The translations under genes and the position numbers were made by a program. The notes beneath the pieces are model-generated. The model saw only the letters and a program-made list of their open reading frames with translations. It ran no database searches and was not told the origin of the DNA. From Lysobacterales bacterium (lineage in GTDB: Bacteria > Pseudomonadota > Gammaproteobacteria > Xanthomonadales > SZUA-38): 64,000 bases of DNA. This document shows positions 34,577 to 42,185 of this stretch, in pieces. Position 1 is the stretch's first letter. Each line of letters opens with the position of its first letter. Where the stretch lies: assembly GCA_030065125.1 (NCBI GenBank), contig JASJDM010000013.1, positions 1-64,000 on the forward strand, given 5' to 3'.

Positions 34577-35521
34577 CTAGGGGTCTTCTTCCAGTGACAG
34601 GTGATCAATATCGATATCGGGTTCTTCAGCCGAGGTTTTTTCATCCAGGGCGTCGAAATCGTCGCTGGCGGACAGGTGGCTGATATCCAACTCTGGCGGC
34701 TCTGCTGCTTTTTCCTGGTCCACCAGGGCATCCAGCTCGGCCATGTCCAGTCCGCCGATGTCGATGTCAGGCTCGGGATCAGGACCGCGGGTATCCAGCT
34801 GGGCGTAGTCACCGCTGGCGGAAAGATCACCGGTATCGATTTCCGCCGGCGGCGGAGGTGCCGACTGGTCCACTACGGATCCAGCTTCGGCCATGTCCAG
34901 GGACGAGGTATCGATCTCTACCGGCTCGACCTGCGCCTGGGGCACCAGCTGTATGCCGGGCTCTGCCACGGAAAGGTCGTCGTCCACGGCGGGAGCGGCG
35001 GCGGCCTGTGGTGACTCGACGGTCTCCCGGGGCAGGTCCTGTTCCGGTGCCGGGGGTTGAGATTCGGGCTGCGCTTCACCGGCTTCCGGCTCAGAACCCG
35101 CTGCAGCCGGAGGCGGCTCCGCGGCCGGATCGTCCACCGAAAAAACGGCCCTGCCCGGCTTTTCCGACGGGGTCGAGCTGGGGTCATCGATGGCGAAACT
35201 CGCGCGCGCCGCCGGCTGGGTGTCCGCCGCGGGGGGCTGTGCTGCCCTGGGCGCATCAAAATTGGCCTTCTGGGCAGATTCCTGGGTCGCCTCGCTGACA
35301 ATGGATACGATGACCCCCGCCTTCCGCAACACGCTGCGGTACCGGTCCGCGGATTCTCGATCCAAGCCTTTCTTGAGCACCCGGCGGCCGCCGGCAAACA
35401 GCTGCTCGACCTTTTCCGGGCCGATCTTGAACAGCTTGCCCATATTGACCTTGGCGGCTGCTTCCTCGTGACCCGGAGCAACCCGTCCGCGAAAAACGAC
35501 CTGGTAGTCCTTGGACCCCAT
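34577..35521 (-). CDS. hypothetical protein with acidic IDxxxLxxS repeats
   Basis: A 314-aa protein. The first 75 residues (MGSKDYQVVFRGRVAPGHEE and LFKIGPEKVEQLFAGGRRV) form a small folded domain that I have seen at the start of other gammaproteobacterial proteins but cannot name. Then comes an acidic, Ala/Pro-rich low-complexity region. The last 110 residues hold five spaced copies of a motif like [P/E]-[ED]-I-D-x2-x-L-[DS]-x-[AS]: VEIDTSSLDMAEAG, AEIDTGDLSASGDY, PDIDIGGLDMAELD, PELDISHLSASDDF, PDIDIDHLSLEED. These look like short linear binding motifs on a disordered tail. The DUF4404 gene lies just upstream in the same direction. Confidence 0.6.
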   Translation of the reverse strand: MGSKDYQVVFRGRVAPGHEEAAAKVNMGKLFKIGPEKVEQLFAGGRRVLKKGLDRESADRYRSVLRKAGVIVSIVSEATQESAQKANFDAPRAAQPPAADTQPAARASFAIDDPSSTPSEKPGRAVFSVDDPAAEPPPAAAGSEPEAGEAQPESQPPAPEQDLPRETVESPQAAAAPAVDDDLSVAEPGIQLVPQAQVEPVEIDTSSLDMAEAGSVVDQSAPPPPAEIDTGDLSASGDYAQLDTRGPDPEPDIDIGGLDMAELDALVDQEKAAEPPELDISHLSASDDFDALDEKTSAEEPDIDIDHLSLEEDP

Positions 35522-35591
35522 CGTTTGTGTCCCTTGCTCGGGCAGTTATCGCCCGGTTACCCCCTGTCAAACCGCGACAGCCGGCGGAGCC

Positions 35592-35864
35592 TCAAATTCC
35601 CAGGTTGCTCAACATGTTGACCAGGTTGCGCACCGTGGCGGCGAACTCAGGGTGTTCGTTTTCGAACTCGACCACTTCTTCGGTGATCTCGTCGAACAGT
35701 TCCTGCTGGGGGTCTTCCTCGAGGCGGGCATGAATCCTCGCCTCTATGGTGTCTACCAGTCCCCGCAGCTTCGCCTGCTCATCCGGATCGTCTCCGCTGA
35801 TACGATCCAACTCGCACTTCAGTTCGGTCAGTAACTGGTGCAGTCCCGCGTTTTCGCCCGTCAT
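35592..35864 (-). CDS. DUF4404 family protein
   Basis: A 90-aa acidic, helical protein with the spacing of DUF4404 (LHQLLTELKCELDRI early, LVDTIEARIHARLEE in the middle, HPEFAATVRNLVNMLSNLGI at the end). Small cytoplasmic helical hairpin of unknown function. It sits 70 nt upstream of the acidic-repeat gene and may be co-transcribed with it. Upstream lies a 550-nt gene-free AT-rich block. Confidence 0.75.
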   Translation of the reverse strand: MTGENAGLHQLLTELKCELDRISGDDPDEQAKLRGLVDTIEARIHARLEEDPQQELFDEITEEVVEFENEHPEFAATVRNLVNMLSNLGI

Positions 35865-35979
35865 TTTCCGTCACACTCGGCTGTGGTTCCATTCAAAACT
35901 GTTGTGCTTTTCCCGTCAAGTTTCGAAGACCTCCCGCAGGCCCGGACAGGCGTCGAATCGGGCTGGCGCTCCAGGCCTC

Positions 35980-36028
35980 AACTTAGCGACAATTTCTTGC
36001 CTATATCCTGATGAAAAGTCGCTAAGTT
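35980..36028. repeat. 11-bp perfect inverted repeat with 27-nt spacer
   Basis: AACTTAGCGAC (35980-35990) and GTCGCTAAGTT (36018-36028) are exact inverted repeats. The spacer is AT-rich. Not followed by a T-run, so it is not a classical terminator. It borders the DnaA-box cluster. Confidence 0.6.
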
Positions 36029-36053
36029 CCACACTTGTATTGCTTTTCCCGAT

Positions 36054-36267
36054 TTTTCCACAGAAGCTGTGGATAAGTCTGTGTATAGGTGGTCCTGCCC
36101 GGGGTCGGATTTCCTAAGAAATCTAACGACCCTGCTCATTGTTCAAAAATTGATCAATCAAAAAAATTCTTTTATTTCAGTGAGTTAGATCGACACGTTT
36201 CAGGCTCGTAACAGGCGTGTGACAGAATTTTGACGGTGAAACCGTAACGAAATCCGGGTGTGAATAA
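36054..36267. other. DnaA-box cluster with AT-rich segment (possible replication origin)
   Basis: Within 215 nt without genes are TTTTCCACA (36054-36062), TGTGGATAA (36068-36076, the complement of the perfect box TTATCCACA), TGTGTATAG (36080-36088, one mismatch) and TGTGAATAA (36259-36267, the complement of TTATTCACA). Between them lies an AT-rich stretch (about 36137-36190) with two GATC sites (36152 and 36188). Clustered boxes next to an AT-rich unwinding element are the layout of bacterial oriC. No dnaA, gidA or dnaN is nearby, which weakens the case. Confidence 0.4.
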
Positions 36268-36346
36268 GGTCATTTGGAGAATCAATCACTTAGCAAAGTG
36301 CCTTTACAGTCCGAGCATTTGTCAAGCCGCGAAAACCGCATAAAAC

Positions 36347-36370
36347 AAAGGGCGTCCGAGGACGCCCTTT
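36347..36370 (-). terminator. rho-independent terminator of the Hsp20 gene
   Basis: AAAGGGCGTC-CTCG-GACGCCCTTT on the minus strand, followed by GTTTTA, 50 nt after the Hsp20 stop. The stem is 10 bp and perfect. Confidence 0.75.
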
Positions 36371-36420
36371 GCCTGTTGTTTAGTCTGGTGAATGCTCATT
36401 CGAGCCAGACTGCGGTCGAT

Positions 36421-36879
36421 TTACGCAGCCTCGTCAGCCTTGCCTTCGATCAGCTTGCTGTCGGACTCGATTGAAATCTTCTGGGACTTCATCGCCTCGG
36501 GAATTTCCCGGTGCAGCTCGATGTGCAGCAGTCCGTTTTCCAGGCGCGCGCCGGTAACCTTGACGTAGTCAGCCAGCTGGAAGCGCCGCTCGAACGACCG
36601 TTCGGCAATACCGCGGTACAGGAACTGGGCCTCGTTTTCGCCGCGTTCCTTCTTGCCGACCACCGTTAACCGGTTCTGCTCGGACGTGATGTCCAGGTCT
36701 TCCTCGGCAAAACCGGCCACAGCCATGGTGATTCGGTACTGGTCTTCGTCCACTACCTCGATGTTGTAGGGCGGGAAACCTGAGCCTTGTTCCACGCGGC
36801 TGGCGTTGCTCAGCAGGTTGGCGAGACGCTCGAAGCCAACGGAAGAACGATACAGGGGGGAAAAATCGAAAGTCGTCAT
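36421..36879 (-). CDS. Hsp20 small heat-shock chaperone
   Basis: A 152-aa alpha-crystallin-domain protein. MTTFDFSPLYRSSVGFERL is the IbpA/IbpB-type N-terminus, followed by the crystallin core (YRITMAVAGFAEEDLDITSE) and LENGLLHIELHREIPEAMK near the end, giving the GxLxI-type motif. It binds unfolding proteins. The ATG at 36879 has AGGAGG 6 nt upstream. A heat-shock sigma-32-type promoter lies about 100 nt upstream and a strong terminator downstream, so it is a self-contained unit. Confidence 0.92.
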   Translation of the reverse strand: MTTFDFSPLYRSSVGFERLANLLSNASRVEQGSGFPPYNIEVVDEDQYRITMAVAGFAEEDLDITSEQNRLTVVGKKERGENEAQFLYRGIAERSFERRFQLADYVKVTGARLENGLLHIELHREIPEAMKSQKISIESDSKLIEGKADEAA

Positions 36880-36977
36880 GACTATCCTCCTATGAAGCAA
36901 TAGTTTTGTTGAGTTGTTGGTTCCTTCTCATGAAGCGAACCACCTGCGAACCAGCCTCGCTGCGTCCGCAGTAGATC

Positions 36978-37006
36978 TAATGGGGATTTGCCGGGCTTAT
37001 TTCAAG
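36978..37006 (-). promoter_or_regulatory. sigma-32 heat-shock promoter
   Basis: On the minus strand CTTGAA (37001-37006), then a 15-nt spacer and CCCCATTA (36978-36985). This agrees with the sigma-32 consensus (CTTGAAA, 13-15 nt, CCCCATnT). It lies between the glycosylase stop and the Hsp20 gene. Confidence 0.75.
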
Positions 37007-37010
37007 ACGG

Positions 37011-37895
37011 CTACTCCAGATCCTCAACCGTCTTGGGCCAGTTCGCCTTCAGCAGACGGGACAGGGCTCGGTCGGCCAGCACCCTGCCGCCAGTCTGGCA
37101 GGATGCGCAGTAGTTGGCTTCGTTTTCCGCATACACGATGCGCTGCACCGGGTACCCGCACACCGGGCAGGCCTCTCGGAATTTTCCATGCACCGCCATT
37201 TCGGGGCGGAACGCTGTGACCCTGGTGGGAAATCCCTCTCCCGCCTCTGCCGAAAGCCTCTCGGTCCAGCGGGTCAGGGTGACCTGCATTGCCCGATACA
37301 GTCGTGCCCAGGTGTCCCGGTCCAGGCTTTGAGTCTTCTGAAACGGTGACAGCCGTGCCGCAAACAGGATTTCGTCCGAGTAAGCATTGCCAATGCCGGC
37401 CAGCATGCGCTGATCGGTGAGCGCACGCTTCAGGGTGTGGTTCTCACTGCTCAGCCGTTCTGTAAACTGCTCCAGTGTCGACGTCAACGGATCCAGCCCG
37501 CCCCGATCCAGCACCGCGGCCTCGTCCGCGCTGGCGAACAGGTGGATGGCGGCACGTTTTTTCTTGCTCGACTCCGTCAGCAGCAGGGTGCCATCCGCAA
37601 AATCCCAGGCGGCCAGGCCGTTGCGGACCGGTATGGCGGCGCCGCGCTTTTTCCAGTGCAGGCGGCCGGCGATCATCAGGTGGATGACGCAGGTCGTGTC
37701 GCTGTCCATCTCCAGCATGATCCGCTTGGCCTGGTGGCGCACCGAAGCCACCCGCTGCCCGGCCAGGCTGGCGGGATCCGGCTCCACCGTGCGCAGGACA
37801 AAAGGGCTGCGAATTCGAAACTGCTCCAGGGTCTGCCCCCGGACCCTGTGATTCAGTGCATTGACGTAAACGGTAATGTCCGGCAGTTCCGGCAT
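37011..37895 (-). CDS. Fpg/Nei family DNA glycosylase
   Basis: A 294-aa protein beginning MPELPDI; Pro2 and Glu3 are the catalytic residues of the family after removal of Met1. The mid-region (LTDQRMLAGIGNAYSDEIL) is the H2TH motif and CPVCGYPVQRIVYAENEANY with CASCQ is the C-terminal zinc finger. It excises oxidised bases and nicks the strand. The sequence differs from standard MutM in the lesion-recognition part, so 8-oxoguanine versus pyrimidine specificity cannot be set. Confidence 0.88.
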   Translation of the reverse strand: MPELPDITVYVNALNHRVRGQTLEQFRIRSPFVLRTVEPDPASLAGQRVASVRHQAKRIMLEMDSDTTCVIHLMIAGRLHWKKRGAAIPVRNGLAAWDFADGTLLLTESSKKKRAAIHLFASADEAAVLDRGGLDPLTSTLEQFTERLSSENHTLKRALTDQRMLAGIGNAYSDEILFAARLSPFQKTQSLDRDTWARLYRAMQVTLTRWTERLSAEAGEGFPTRVTAFRPEMAVHGKFREACPVCGYPVQRIVYAENEANYCASCQTGGRVLADRALSRLLKANWPKTVEDLE

Positions 37896-37955
37896 ATCCA
37901 GTGTCCTGTCAGTTCGGTGGCTCGCGCGGGAAATGCCACGGGTGCTGCCGTGACA

Positions 37956-38333
37956 TCAGATCCATATGCCGGGGCGCTTGCTGAAGGCCACCAGTACCAC
38001 GTAGCCGAATGCCGCCAGCGCCAGCACAAAACTGACCACCCGCAGCCCTCGCCTGCGCCCGCGAAAGGCCAGGATTCCCAGCAGAATGTAGGCCACCAGG
38101 CCGGCTATTTTCGCCGCCAGCCAATCAGTATTCAGGGGTGATGCCCCCAGTATCCAGGCCAGCGTAACACCCGATACGAGGAACAGCGTGTCGATAACGT
38201 GGGGCGCGATCCGGACCCAGCGACGCCTGACCCAGGACCGTCCGCCCAGCCGGCCCGCGCCCCGTAACAGGAAGCCGGAAATGCTGACGGTCGCCAGCAC
38301 CATGTGGGCTGTCTTGAGCCAGAGATAAGCCAT
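37956..38333 (-). CDS. SirB-family membrane protein
   Basis: A 125-aa protein with four hydrophobic segments and the SirB2 spacing: KTAHMVLATVSISGFLLRG at the start and HVIDTLFLVSGVTLAWIL in the middle. Function unknown. It follows the glycosylase direction but is separated from it by about 60 nt and could be its upstream partner. Confidence 0.7.
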   Translation of the reverse strand: MAYLWLKTAHMVLATVSISGFLLRGAGRLGGRSWVRRRWVRIAPHVIDTLFLVSGVTLAWILGASPLNTDWLAAKIAGLVAYILLGILAFRGRRRGLRVVSFVLALAAFGYVVLVAFSKRPGIWI

Positions 38334-38371
38334 TCTCAGGGAATGATACTCCGCCGGGGCAGGATGGCCCC

Positions 38372-38578
38372 ATGCTGACAGACGAATTCCAAAGCTGCGT
38401 TGGCCGACTGTCGTCGGAACTGTATCGCAGCAACGCTGATCAACTGGACCTGGCGCTGGCGGAACTGCGCCGGCTGTATCGTCTGGCCCGCCATTACCGG
38501 GATCTGTCCGGACAGCAGCATCCTGAACCGGGCAGCTGCGCCCACCTGTGCCGTGGAGGCAAAGCGACCCCGGATTGA
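38372..38578 (+). CDS. small hypothetical protein
   Basis: A 68-aa reading frame with AGGA 7 nt before its ATG. The first 45 residues form an amphipathic helix pattern (LALAELRRLYRLARHYRDL) and the tail has two Cys (GSCAHLCRGG). No family recognised. It is the only plausible gene in the 320-nt stretch between the SirB-like gene and the membrane-protein/PadR pair. It may be real or a chance frame. Confidence 0.4.
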   Translation: MLTDEFQSCVGRLSSELYRSNADQLDLALAELRRLYRLARHYRDLSGQQHPEPGSCAHLCRGGKATPD

Positions 38579-38615
38579 ACCCAGCTTTCGACCTATTGCG
38601 CCGTCAGGGAAAGAA

Positions 38616-38635
38616 CTATATAAACTATTATATAG
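38616..38635. promoter_or_regulatory. palindromic operator, probably for the PadR regulator
   Basis: CTATATA-AACTAT-TATATAG, a perfect 7-bp inverted repeat ending 18 nt before the ATG of the membrane-protein gene, with GGAG between. It overlaps the expected promoter -10 region. The second gene of the pair encodes a PadR protein, and PadR-type sites are AT-rich palindromes, so autorepression is the simplest reading. Confidence 0.55.
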
Positions 38636-38653
38636 CACTCCTGGAGATGGCCC

Positions 38654-39376
38654 ATGGAACTGTTTGAAACTGTACTGGTTTACCTGCACGTCACTTTTGG
38701 CTTTGCGGGATTGGCCGCATTCTGGATTCCCGTGCTGACTCGAAAAGGCGGCCGCACTCACCGGCGGTTCGGCCGCATCTATGTCTACTGTGCTTACGTC
38801 GTGTTGGCTTCCGCCGCGGCCTCGGTAACCTATCGGCTGATCGGGTTTTTCGCCGAAGGGAACGCCATTGCCGACAACCCCACCGGCGTGTCCTTCCTGG
38901 TATTCCTGGGCTACCTCTCCATCGTCACCTTTATCACCGTCCGGCACGGTGACGCGGTGCTGAATTCCAAGCAGGACCCCCAGTCCATGAATACCGCCGT
39001 CAACAAGGCCCTTGCCGGTGTGGCCATTGCGGCCAGTTCCGGCCTGATCCTGTTCACGTTGGTGGTCAACCCGCCAACCCGAATCGTGCTGTTTGCCCTG
39101 TCGCCCATTGGCATCCTGCTGGGCACGGGCATCTTGAAATACGTTACCGGCACCAATCACTCTCCCAGGGCATGGCTGTACGAACACCTGGGATCCATGC
39201 TCGGCGGCGGCATTGCTTTTCACACGGCATTTGCCGTGTTTGGATCCGCCCGCCTGTTCGACCTGGGGCTGTCCGGCTGGATGGCGGTCATTCCCTGGGC
39301 TCTGCCTGCCGCCATCGGCATCCCGGCCAGCGCCCTGTGGACCCGGCACTACCAAAAGAAATTCGGAGAAGTCTGA
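38654..39376 (+). CDS. DUF2306-like polytopic membrane protein
   Basis: A 240-aa protein with about seven helices. The first helix (VYLHVTFGFAGLAAFW) includes a His, and RTHRRFGRIYVYCAYVVLAS follows, a pattern seen in DUF2306-like membrane proteins. Later SPRAWLYEHLGSMLGGGIAF has a further His. Such His could bind heme or metal. It is the first gene of a two-gene operon with PadR (TTG start of padR 9 nt after this stop). Function unknown; the palindrome upstream suggests it is repressed and induced by a small molecule. Confidence 0.65.
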   Translation: MELFETVLVYLHVTFGFAGLAAFWIPVLTRKGGRTHRRFGRIYVYCAYVVLASAAASVTYRLIGFFAEGNAIADNPTGVSFLVFLGYLSIVTFITVRHGDAVLNSKQDPQSMNTAVNKALAGVAIAASSGLILFTLVVNPPTRIVLFALSPIGILLGTGILKYVTGTNHSPRAWLYEHLGSMLGGGIAFHTAFAVFGSARLFDLGLSGWMAVIPWALPAAIGIPASALWTRHYQKKFGEV

Positions 39377-39385
39377 GGCGGTGGT

Positions 39386-39949
39386 TTGAGTCTTCAGCAT
39401 ATCCTGCTGGGCCTGCTGGCTCGCCCGTCCAGCGGCTACCAGATCAAACAGGAATTCAACCAGAGCCTGCGGCATTTCTGGTTTGCCGACCTGGCCCAGA
39501 TCTACCCCACCCTGCACCGGATGGAAAAACAGGGCCTGGTGGTCAGCGAAACGCGCCCTTCGGACAAAGGCCCACCCCAGCGCATATACACCCGCACCGA
39601 GGACGGTCGAGCGGAACTCAGGGAATGGCTGCTGAACGGACCCGAAACCGGCCGGGAGCGATTCGCCTACCTGGCCCAGGTTTTTTTCCTGGCCGATGAA
39701 CTGGGCACGCCGGAAGTCGAGAGTTTCTTTGAGAAGCTGACGGCGTACTTCGAGCAGCGCGTCGCGACCCTGGAGGCCATCGAGCAGCACTGGGTAGAGG
39801 CAGAGAACTGCCAGCCTGGTGAGTTTCCCGACGAGGAGTTCTACCCCTGGCTCACCTTGAGCCTGGGCAAAGTGCGCAACCTGGCCACCCTGGACTGGTG
39901 CCGCCAGACCCTGGATGACATCCGCGCCAGGAGTCCGGGCAAGAAGTAA
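39386..39949 (+). CDS. PadR family transcriptional regulator
   Basis: A 187-aa protein. The winged-helix N-terminus (MSLQHILLGLLARPSSGYQI, residues 1-20, then LAQIYPTLHRMEKQGLV) is typical PadR, followed by a C-terminal helical dimerisation domain. Starts with TTG, with GAGG a few bases upstream. It probably represses the adjacent membrane-protein gene through the CTATATA palindrome. Confidence 0.88.
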   Translation: MSLQHILLGLLARPSSGYQIKQEFNQSLRHFWFADLAQIYPTLHRMEKQGLVVSETRPSDKGPPQRIYTRTEDGRAELREWLLNGPETGRERFAYLAQVFFLADELGTPEVESFFEKLTAYFEQRVATLEAIEQHWVEAENCQPGEFPDEEFYPWLTLSLGKVRNLATLDWCRQTLDDIRARSPGKK

Positions 39950-40039
39950 TCACTCCACAAAATTGGCATGACAGGGGCACTCCCCAGCCAGCATTCGGCA
40001 TCAGCATGTGAGGACATCCAATTTCGGGAGAACCCTGTC

Positions 40040-41116
40040 ATGTTGAGACTCTCTCTGCTGCCCCTGGTGGCCGCCCTTGCGACATCCGGCTCAGCCTTCG
40101 CCCGTGCCTATAGTGAAGTCGAAGCCTGCTTTGTGCTCGACACCACGGGCTCCATGTCGGCCATGATCGAGACAGCCAAGGAAAAAGTCTGGTTTATTGC
40201 CAACCAGATCGTCAACGCCAGGTCCCGGCCCGGTCTGAAGCTGTGTCTGACGGCGTACCGGGACCGCGGCGACGAGTACATTACCCGGCGGCTCGATCTC
40301 ACCGACGATATCGACGATTTTTACCAGCATCTGTCAGAGCTCAAAGCGGCCGGTGGCGGCGACACCCCGGAATCGGTCAACCAGGCGCTGCTTGAAACCG
40401 TCACCCTGACCAGTTGGGGTCAGCAGCCCGACACACTGCGGGTCATCTTTCTGATCGGCGACGCGCCACCGCACACCGACTATGACGAGCCCCAGTACAA
40501 AGACATTGCCCAACTGGCCTGGAACCGGCAGATCGTAATCAACCCGGTGCTGGTGGGCAGCCACGCGGCGGCCCGGGCGATATGGCAGGACATCGCGGCG
40601 ACCGCCGAAGGCGAGAATCTTCGCATCGCTGCGCCAGACACATCCCGGGTCTCCAGCACACCGGTTGACCAGGACCTGATCGCCCTCAACTCCCGCATGG
40701 GCCGCCTGATAGTGCCTTACGGACAGCCTGCGGTGCGAGACGCCGTCCTTGCCAAGCAGGACCGTTCCGAAGACCTGAGCGACGCCGCCCTGGCCGACCG
40801 GTTGTCTTTCAACCTGCGCACCGGCCGCGTCGTCCAGGGCAGCGGCGACCTCATCCACGACATGGACTCCGGCCTGGTCACAGCGGACGCCATCAATGCA
40901 GATTGGCTGCCGGAAGGTATGCGCAGCATGACCGAGGCCGAGTTGCTGCTGCGCCTGGGACAAATCCGCGCTGAACGCCAGGAAATCCAGGCGCTGGTTG
41001 CGTCGCTGCTGGACGAACGTCGTGTGCTGCTGGACAAACAGCGTCCCGGAGAGGGATTCGAGCATCTCGTATCCCAGGTAATTGTCCAGCAGATGAGCCG
41101 GTCGGATCACCCGTGA
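40040..41116 (+). CDS. secreted von Willebrand factor A-domain protein
   Basis: A 358-aa protein with a signal peptide (ending GSAFA) and a VWA domain. CFVLDTTGSMSAMIETAKEK contains the MIDAS DxTxS metal motif, GGGDTPESVNQAL supplies the MIDAS Thr region and FLIGDAPPHTDYDEPQYKD the Asp. The C-terminal 120 residues are helical. Binds a divalent metal and probably a protein ligand in the envelope. The ATG at 40040 is preferred because GGAG lies 9 nt upstream and it begins the signal peptide. Confidence 0.82.
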   Translation: MLRLSLLPLVAALATSGSAFARAYSEVEACFVLDTTGSMSAMIETAKEKVWFIANQIVNARSRPGLKLCLTAYRDRGDEYITRRLDLTDDIDDFYQHLSELKAAGGGDTPESVNQALLETVTLTSWGQQPDTLRVIFLIGDAPPHTDYDEPQYKDIAQLAWNRQIVINPVLVGSHAAARAIWQDIAATAEGENLRIAAPDTSRVSSTPVDQDLIALNSRMGRLIVPYGQPAVRDAVLAKQDRSEDLSDAALADRLSFNLRTGRVVQGSGDLIHDMDSGLVTADAINADWLPEGMRSMTEAELLLRLGQIRAERQEIQALVASLLDERRVLLDKQRPGEGFEHLVSQVIVQQMSRSDHP

Positions 41117-41233
41117 ATCCGCACAATCCATCGTGGATTCTCCGTATACAAGGCACAGGGTGAAACCCCTAAATTGGTATGCGCTGTAAAGCACTATCTG
41201 GCAACCCCGAAGCCAGATGATCCCACTCTAGGA
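41117..41233 (+). other. 3' untranslated region, possible small RNA
   Basis: About 120 nt between the VWA stop codon and a strong terminator. It holds GAATCC/GGATTC and TCTGGC/GCCAGA inverted repeats and a TATACA box near 41146. No coding signal. It may only be a structured 3' end, or a terminator-delimited sRNA. Confidence 0.25.
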
Positions 41234-41269
41234 CGCCACCTCACCCCCTCCGAGGTGGCGTTTTTTTTT
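41234..41269 (+). terminator. strong rho-independent terminator
   Basis: CGCCACCTC-ACCCCCTCC-GAGGTGGCG followed by nine T residues on the plus strand. Ends transcription from the VWA gene. Confidence 0.88.
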
Positions 41270-41271
41270 AT

Positions 41272-41395
41272 AGCGCCGGGGTCATAGCTCTGGGGTCAGA
41301 GTAAAGGGACAGAGCATAGCGCCGGGGTCAGAGTAAAGGGACAGAGTAAAGCTGGCTTTACTCTGTCCCTTTACTCTGACCCCAGAGCTATCCCC
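41272..41395. repeat. inverted-repeat element with GGGGTCAGAGTAAAG units
   Basis: A 30-bp left arm (41285-41314) starting TAGCTCTGGGGTCAGAG is the exact complement of 41361-41390. A second copy of the same unit (41324-41351) can pair with 41356-41383 around a 4-nt loop. The two hairpins therefore compete for the right arm. GGGGTCAGAG units of this type recur near REP-associated (RAYT/IS200-like) transposases in gammaproteobacteria; no transposase is present here. Confidence 0.75.
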
Positions 41396-41399
41396 CGGA

Positions 41400-42185
41400 T
41401 CAACAGGCCGTCCACCCCCCGTCAATGGATTGCACGGAGCCGGTAATTGAGGCTGCAGCGTCGCTGCACAGGAATACCGCCAGTTCTGCCACCTCGCTGA
41501 CCTCAATCAGCCGCCCGGTGTGCTGCACGGCCTGGATCACATCCTTCAGCACTTCCTCCTCGCTCATGCCCCGCGCTCGGGCGGTGTCAGCGATCTGGCC
41601 GGTGACCAGGGGAGTCTCCACGTATCCTGGCGCGATGGCGTTGACAGTGATGCCGTGGGGTGCGGTTTCCAGGGCGACCACTTTGGTCAGGCCGGCAATG
41701 CCGTGTTTGGCAGCCACATAGGCCGCTTTGCAGGGAGACGCCACCAGGGCGTGGGCGGATGCGATGTTGATGATCCGGCCCCAGCCCTGCTGCTTCATGA
41801 TAGGCACCGCAGTGCGAATGGTGTGAAAGGATGCGGACAGGTTGATGGCGATGATCTGGTCCCATTTTTCCACCGGGAATTCGTCCACCGGGGAAACGAA
41901 CTGGATGCCGGCGTTGTTGACCAGGATATCCAGACCGCCCATTGCCTCGGCCGCCTGCTGGATCATCTGCTCAATCTCCCCGGGATTCGCCATGTTGGCC
42001 GGGGAGAAGTGCACCGGTGTGCCGGATCGATCCCGAATCTCCTGGCGGATCCCCTCGATGACCGATTGCTCACCCAGGCCATTCAACATGAGGCTGGCGC
42101 CCTGATCAGCCAGGGCCCGGGCGATACCCAGGCCGATGCCGCTGGTTGACCCGGTCACCAGGGCCCGTTTGCCGGTCAAGCTCAT
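41400..42185 (-). CDS. 3-hydroxybutyrate dehydrogenase-like SDR
   Basis: A 261-aa short-chain dehydrogenase. VTGSTSGIGLGIARAL is the NAD-binding GxxxGIG motif, DILVNNAGIQ the NNAG segment, ASAHALVASPCKAAYVAAKH contains the Ser, Tyr and Lys of the catalytic triad (S, YxxxK), and the C-terminal SIDGGWTAC resembles the BDH C-terminus. It is expected to oxidise 3-hydroxybutyrate (or a similar hydroxy acid) to acetoacetate with NAD+. Its ATG overlaps the MFS stop. Confidence 0.85.
   Translation of the reverse strand: MSLTGKRALVTGSTSGIGLGIARALADQGASLMLNGLGEQSVIEGIRQEIRDRSGTPVHFSPANMANPGEIEQMIQQAAEAMGGLDILVNNAGIQFVSPVDEFPVEKWDQIIAINLSASFHTIRTAVPIMKQQGWGRIINIASAHALVASPCKAAYVAAKHGIAGLTKVVALETAPHGITVNAIAPGYVETPLVTGQIADTARARGMSEEEVLKDVIQAVQHTGRLIEVSEVAELAVFLCSDAAASITGSVQSIDGGWTAC

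Noticed and set aside
36274..36474. A 66-codon plus-strand frame over the Hsp20 terminator.
   Set aside because: It crosses a perfect 10-bp hairpin terminator and starts at TTG without a ribosome site.
38336..39790. A minus-strand frame of about 480 codons across the membrane-protein/PadR genes.
   Set aside because: Translation is low-complexity and it runs opposite two genes with clear domains and ribosome binding sites.
41150..41230. Resemblance of GGCACAGGGTGAAACC to the start of the c-di-GMP-I riboswitch.
   Set aside because: The rest of the consensus (the GGGACGCAAAGCC-type core and the GGTAGCGGGGTTACC-type arm) is absent, and no gene follows in the sense direction.
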